Positions 63,751-64,000 of a DNA stretch of 64,000 nucleotides are shown piece after piece. The position numbers were made by a program, and so were the translations under genes. Origin of the DNA: Pseudomonas deceptionensis. GTDB taxonomy: Bacteria; Pseudomonadota; Gammaproteobacteria; Pseudomonadales; Pseudomonadaceae. Position 1 is the first letter of the stretch. Each line of letters begins with the position of its first letter. Below the pieces are notes generated by a model. That model ran no database searches. It was not told where the DNA came from and was given only the letters and a program-made list of their open reading frames with translations. The stretch covers positions 2,439,501-2,503,500 of the forward strand of contig NZ_FNUD01000002.1 in NCBI RefSeq assembly GCF_900106095.1, read 5' to 3'.

Positions 63751-64000
63751 ATGCAAGAAAGCGTGATGCAGCGCATGTGGAACAGCGGCTATCTTTCAGG
63801 TGGTAACGCTGCCTATGTGGAAGAGCTCTATGAGCTCTACCTGCACGACCCTAACGCTGTGCCAGAAGAATGGCGCACCAAATTTCAGACGTTGCCGAAT
63901 GATGGCAACTCTGCCAACGATGTTTCGCACTCCACAATCCGCGATCATTTCGTGCTGCTGGCAAAGAACCAGCGCCGCGCCCAACCGGTTTCTGCCGGGA
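63751..64000 (+). CDS. sucA: 2-oxoglutarate dehydrogenase E1 component, 3' part missing
   Basis: The first 83 codons of the gene run off the window. The N-terminus MQESVMQRMWNSGYLSGGNA and YVEELYELYLHDPNAVPEEW is the E1o peripheral-subunit-binding region typical of proteobacterial SucA. The enzyme decarboxylates 2-oxoglutarate with thiamine diphosphate. It follows sdhB by 260 bp, the standard Pseudomonas order sdhCDAB-sucAB-lpd. Confidence 0.96.
   Translation, partial: MQESVMQRMWNSGYLSGGNAAYVEELYELYLHDPNAVPEEWRTKFQTLPNDGNSANDVSHSTIRDHFVLLAKNQRRAQPVSAG

Overview
The window looks like core chromosome of a fluorescent-lineage Pseudomonas. The evidence is oprI lipoprotein, a min operon followed by an RluA-type gene, gltA divergent from sdhCDAB-sucA, a DAHP synthase/cysB neighbourhood, and two families of Pseudomonas-type REP palindromes between genes. 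There is no tRNA, rRNA, CRISPR array, transposase or prophage gene. Species cannot be fixed from sequence reading alone.

Layout. 1-6200: the 5' part of tatD (cut by the window edge), a lytic-transglycosylase/solute-binding fusion, DoxX, a Tat-exported phosphoesterase, a GFA-family protein, and a small DUF3077-like gene preceded by a strongly structured RNA-like segment. 6240-14212: a repeat-rich spacer, then a complete trans-4-hydroxy-L-proline catabolic operon (epimerase, FAD dehydrogenase, deaminase, semialdehyde dehydrogenase, permease) with a divergent PAS-AraC regulator. 14222-20432: greB, an ABC exporter pair of YbbA/YbbP type, tesA, an L,D-transpeptidase and oprI. 20917-25937: GNAT protein, DAHP synthase, PilZ protein, thioredoxin, 5'-nucleotidase, universal stress protein, cysB.

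26059-34839: a membrane-anchored catalase-fold haemoprotein next to a long di-haem cytochrome c peroxidase-like protein, an FKBP lipoprotein, a small three-gene operon (HTH, unknown, SEL1) behind an inverted DnaA-box pair, the Prc protease and a quinone oxidoreductase. 34974-41354: a six-gene operon with a divergent GntR/UTRA regulator, encoding an ABC importer, a cytoplasmic alkaline-phosphatase-superfamily hydrolase and a HAD phosphatase; this reads as uptake and internal cleavage of an unknown organophosphorus compound. 41477-49411: an MscS channel, aminopeptidase ApeB, RluA, MinE-MinD-MinC and LpxL. 49439-56141: a patatin, MlaA with a partner hydrolase, a GH17 membrane protein and an orphan betaine-type binding protein. 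56365-64000: yjcH-like gene and actP (acetate uptake), gltA, sdhCDAB and the start of sucA, which together feed and run the TCA cycle.

The least explained elements are the three-way-junction RNA candidate at about 5788-5875, the nested hairpin at 30115-30183, the inverted DnaA-box pair at 30265-30289, the catalase-fold/di-haem pair, and the organophosphorus operon.
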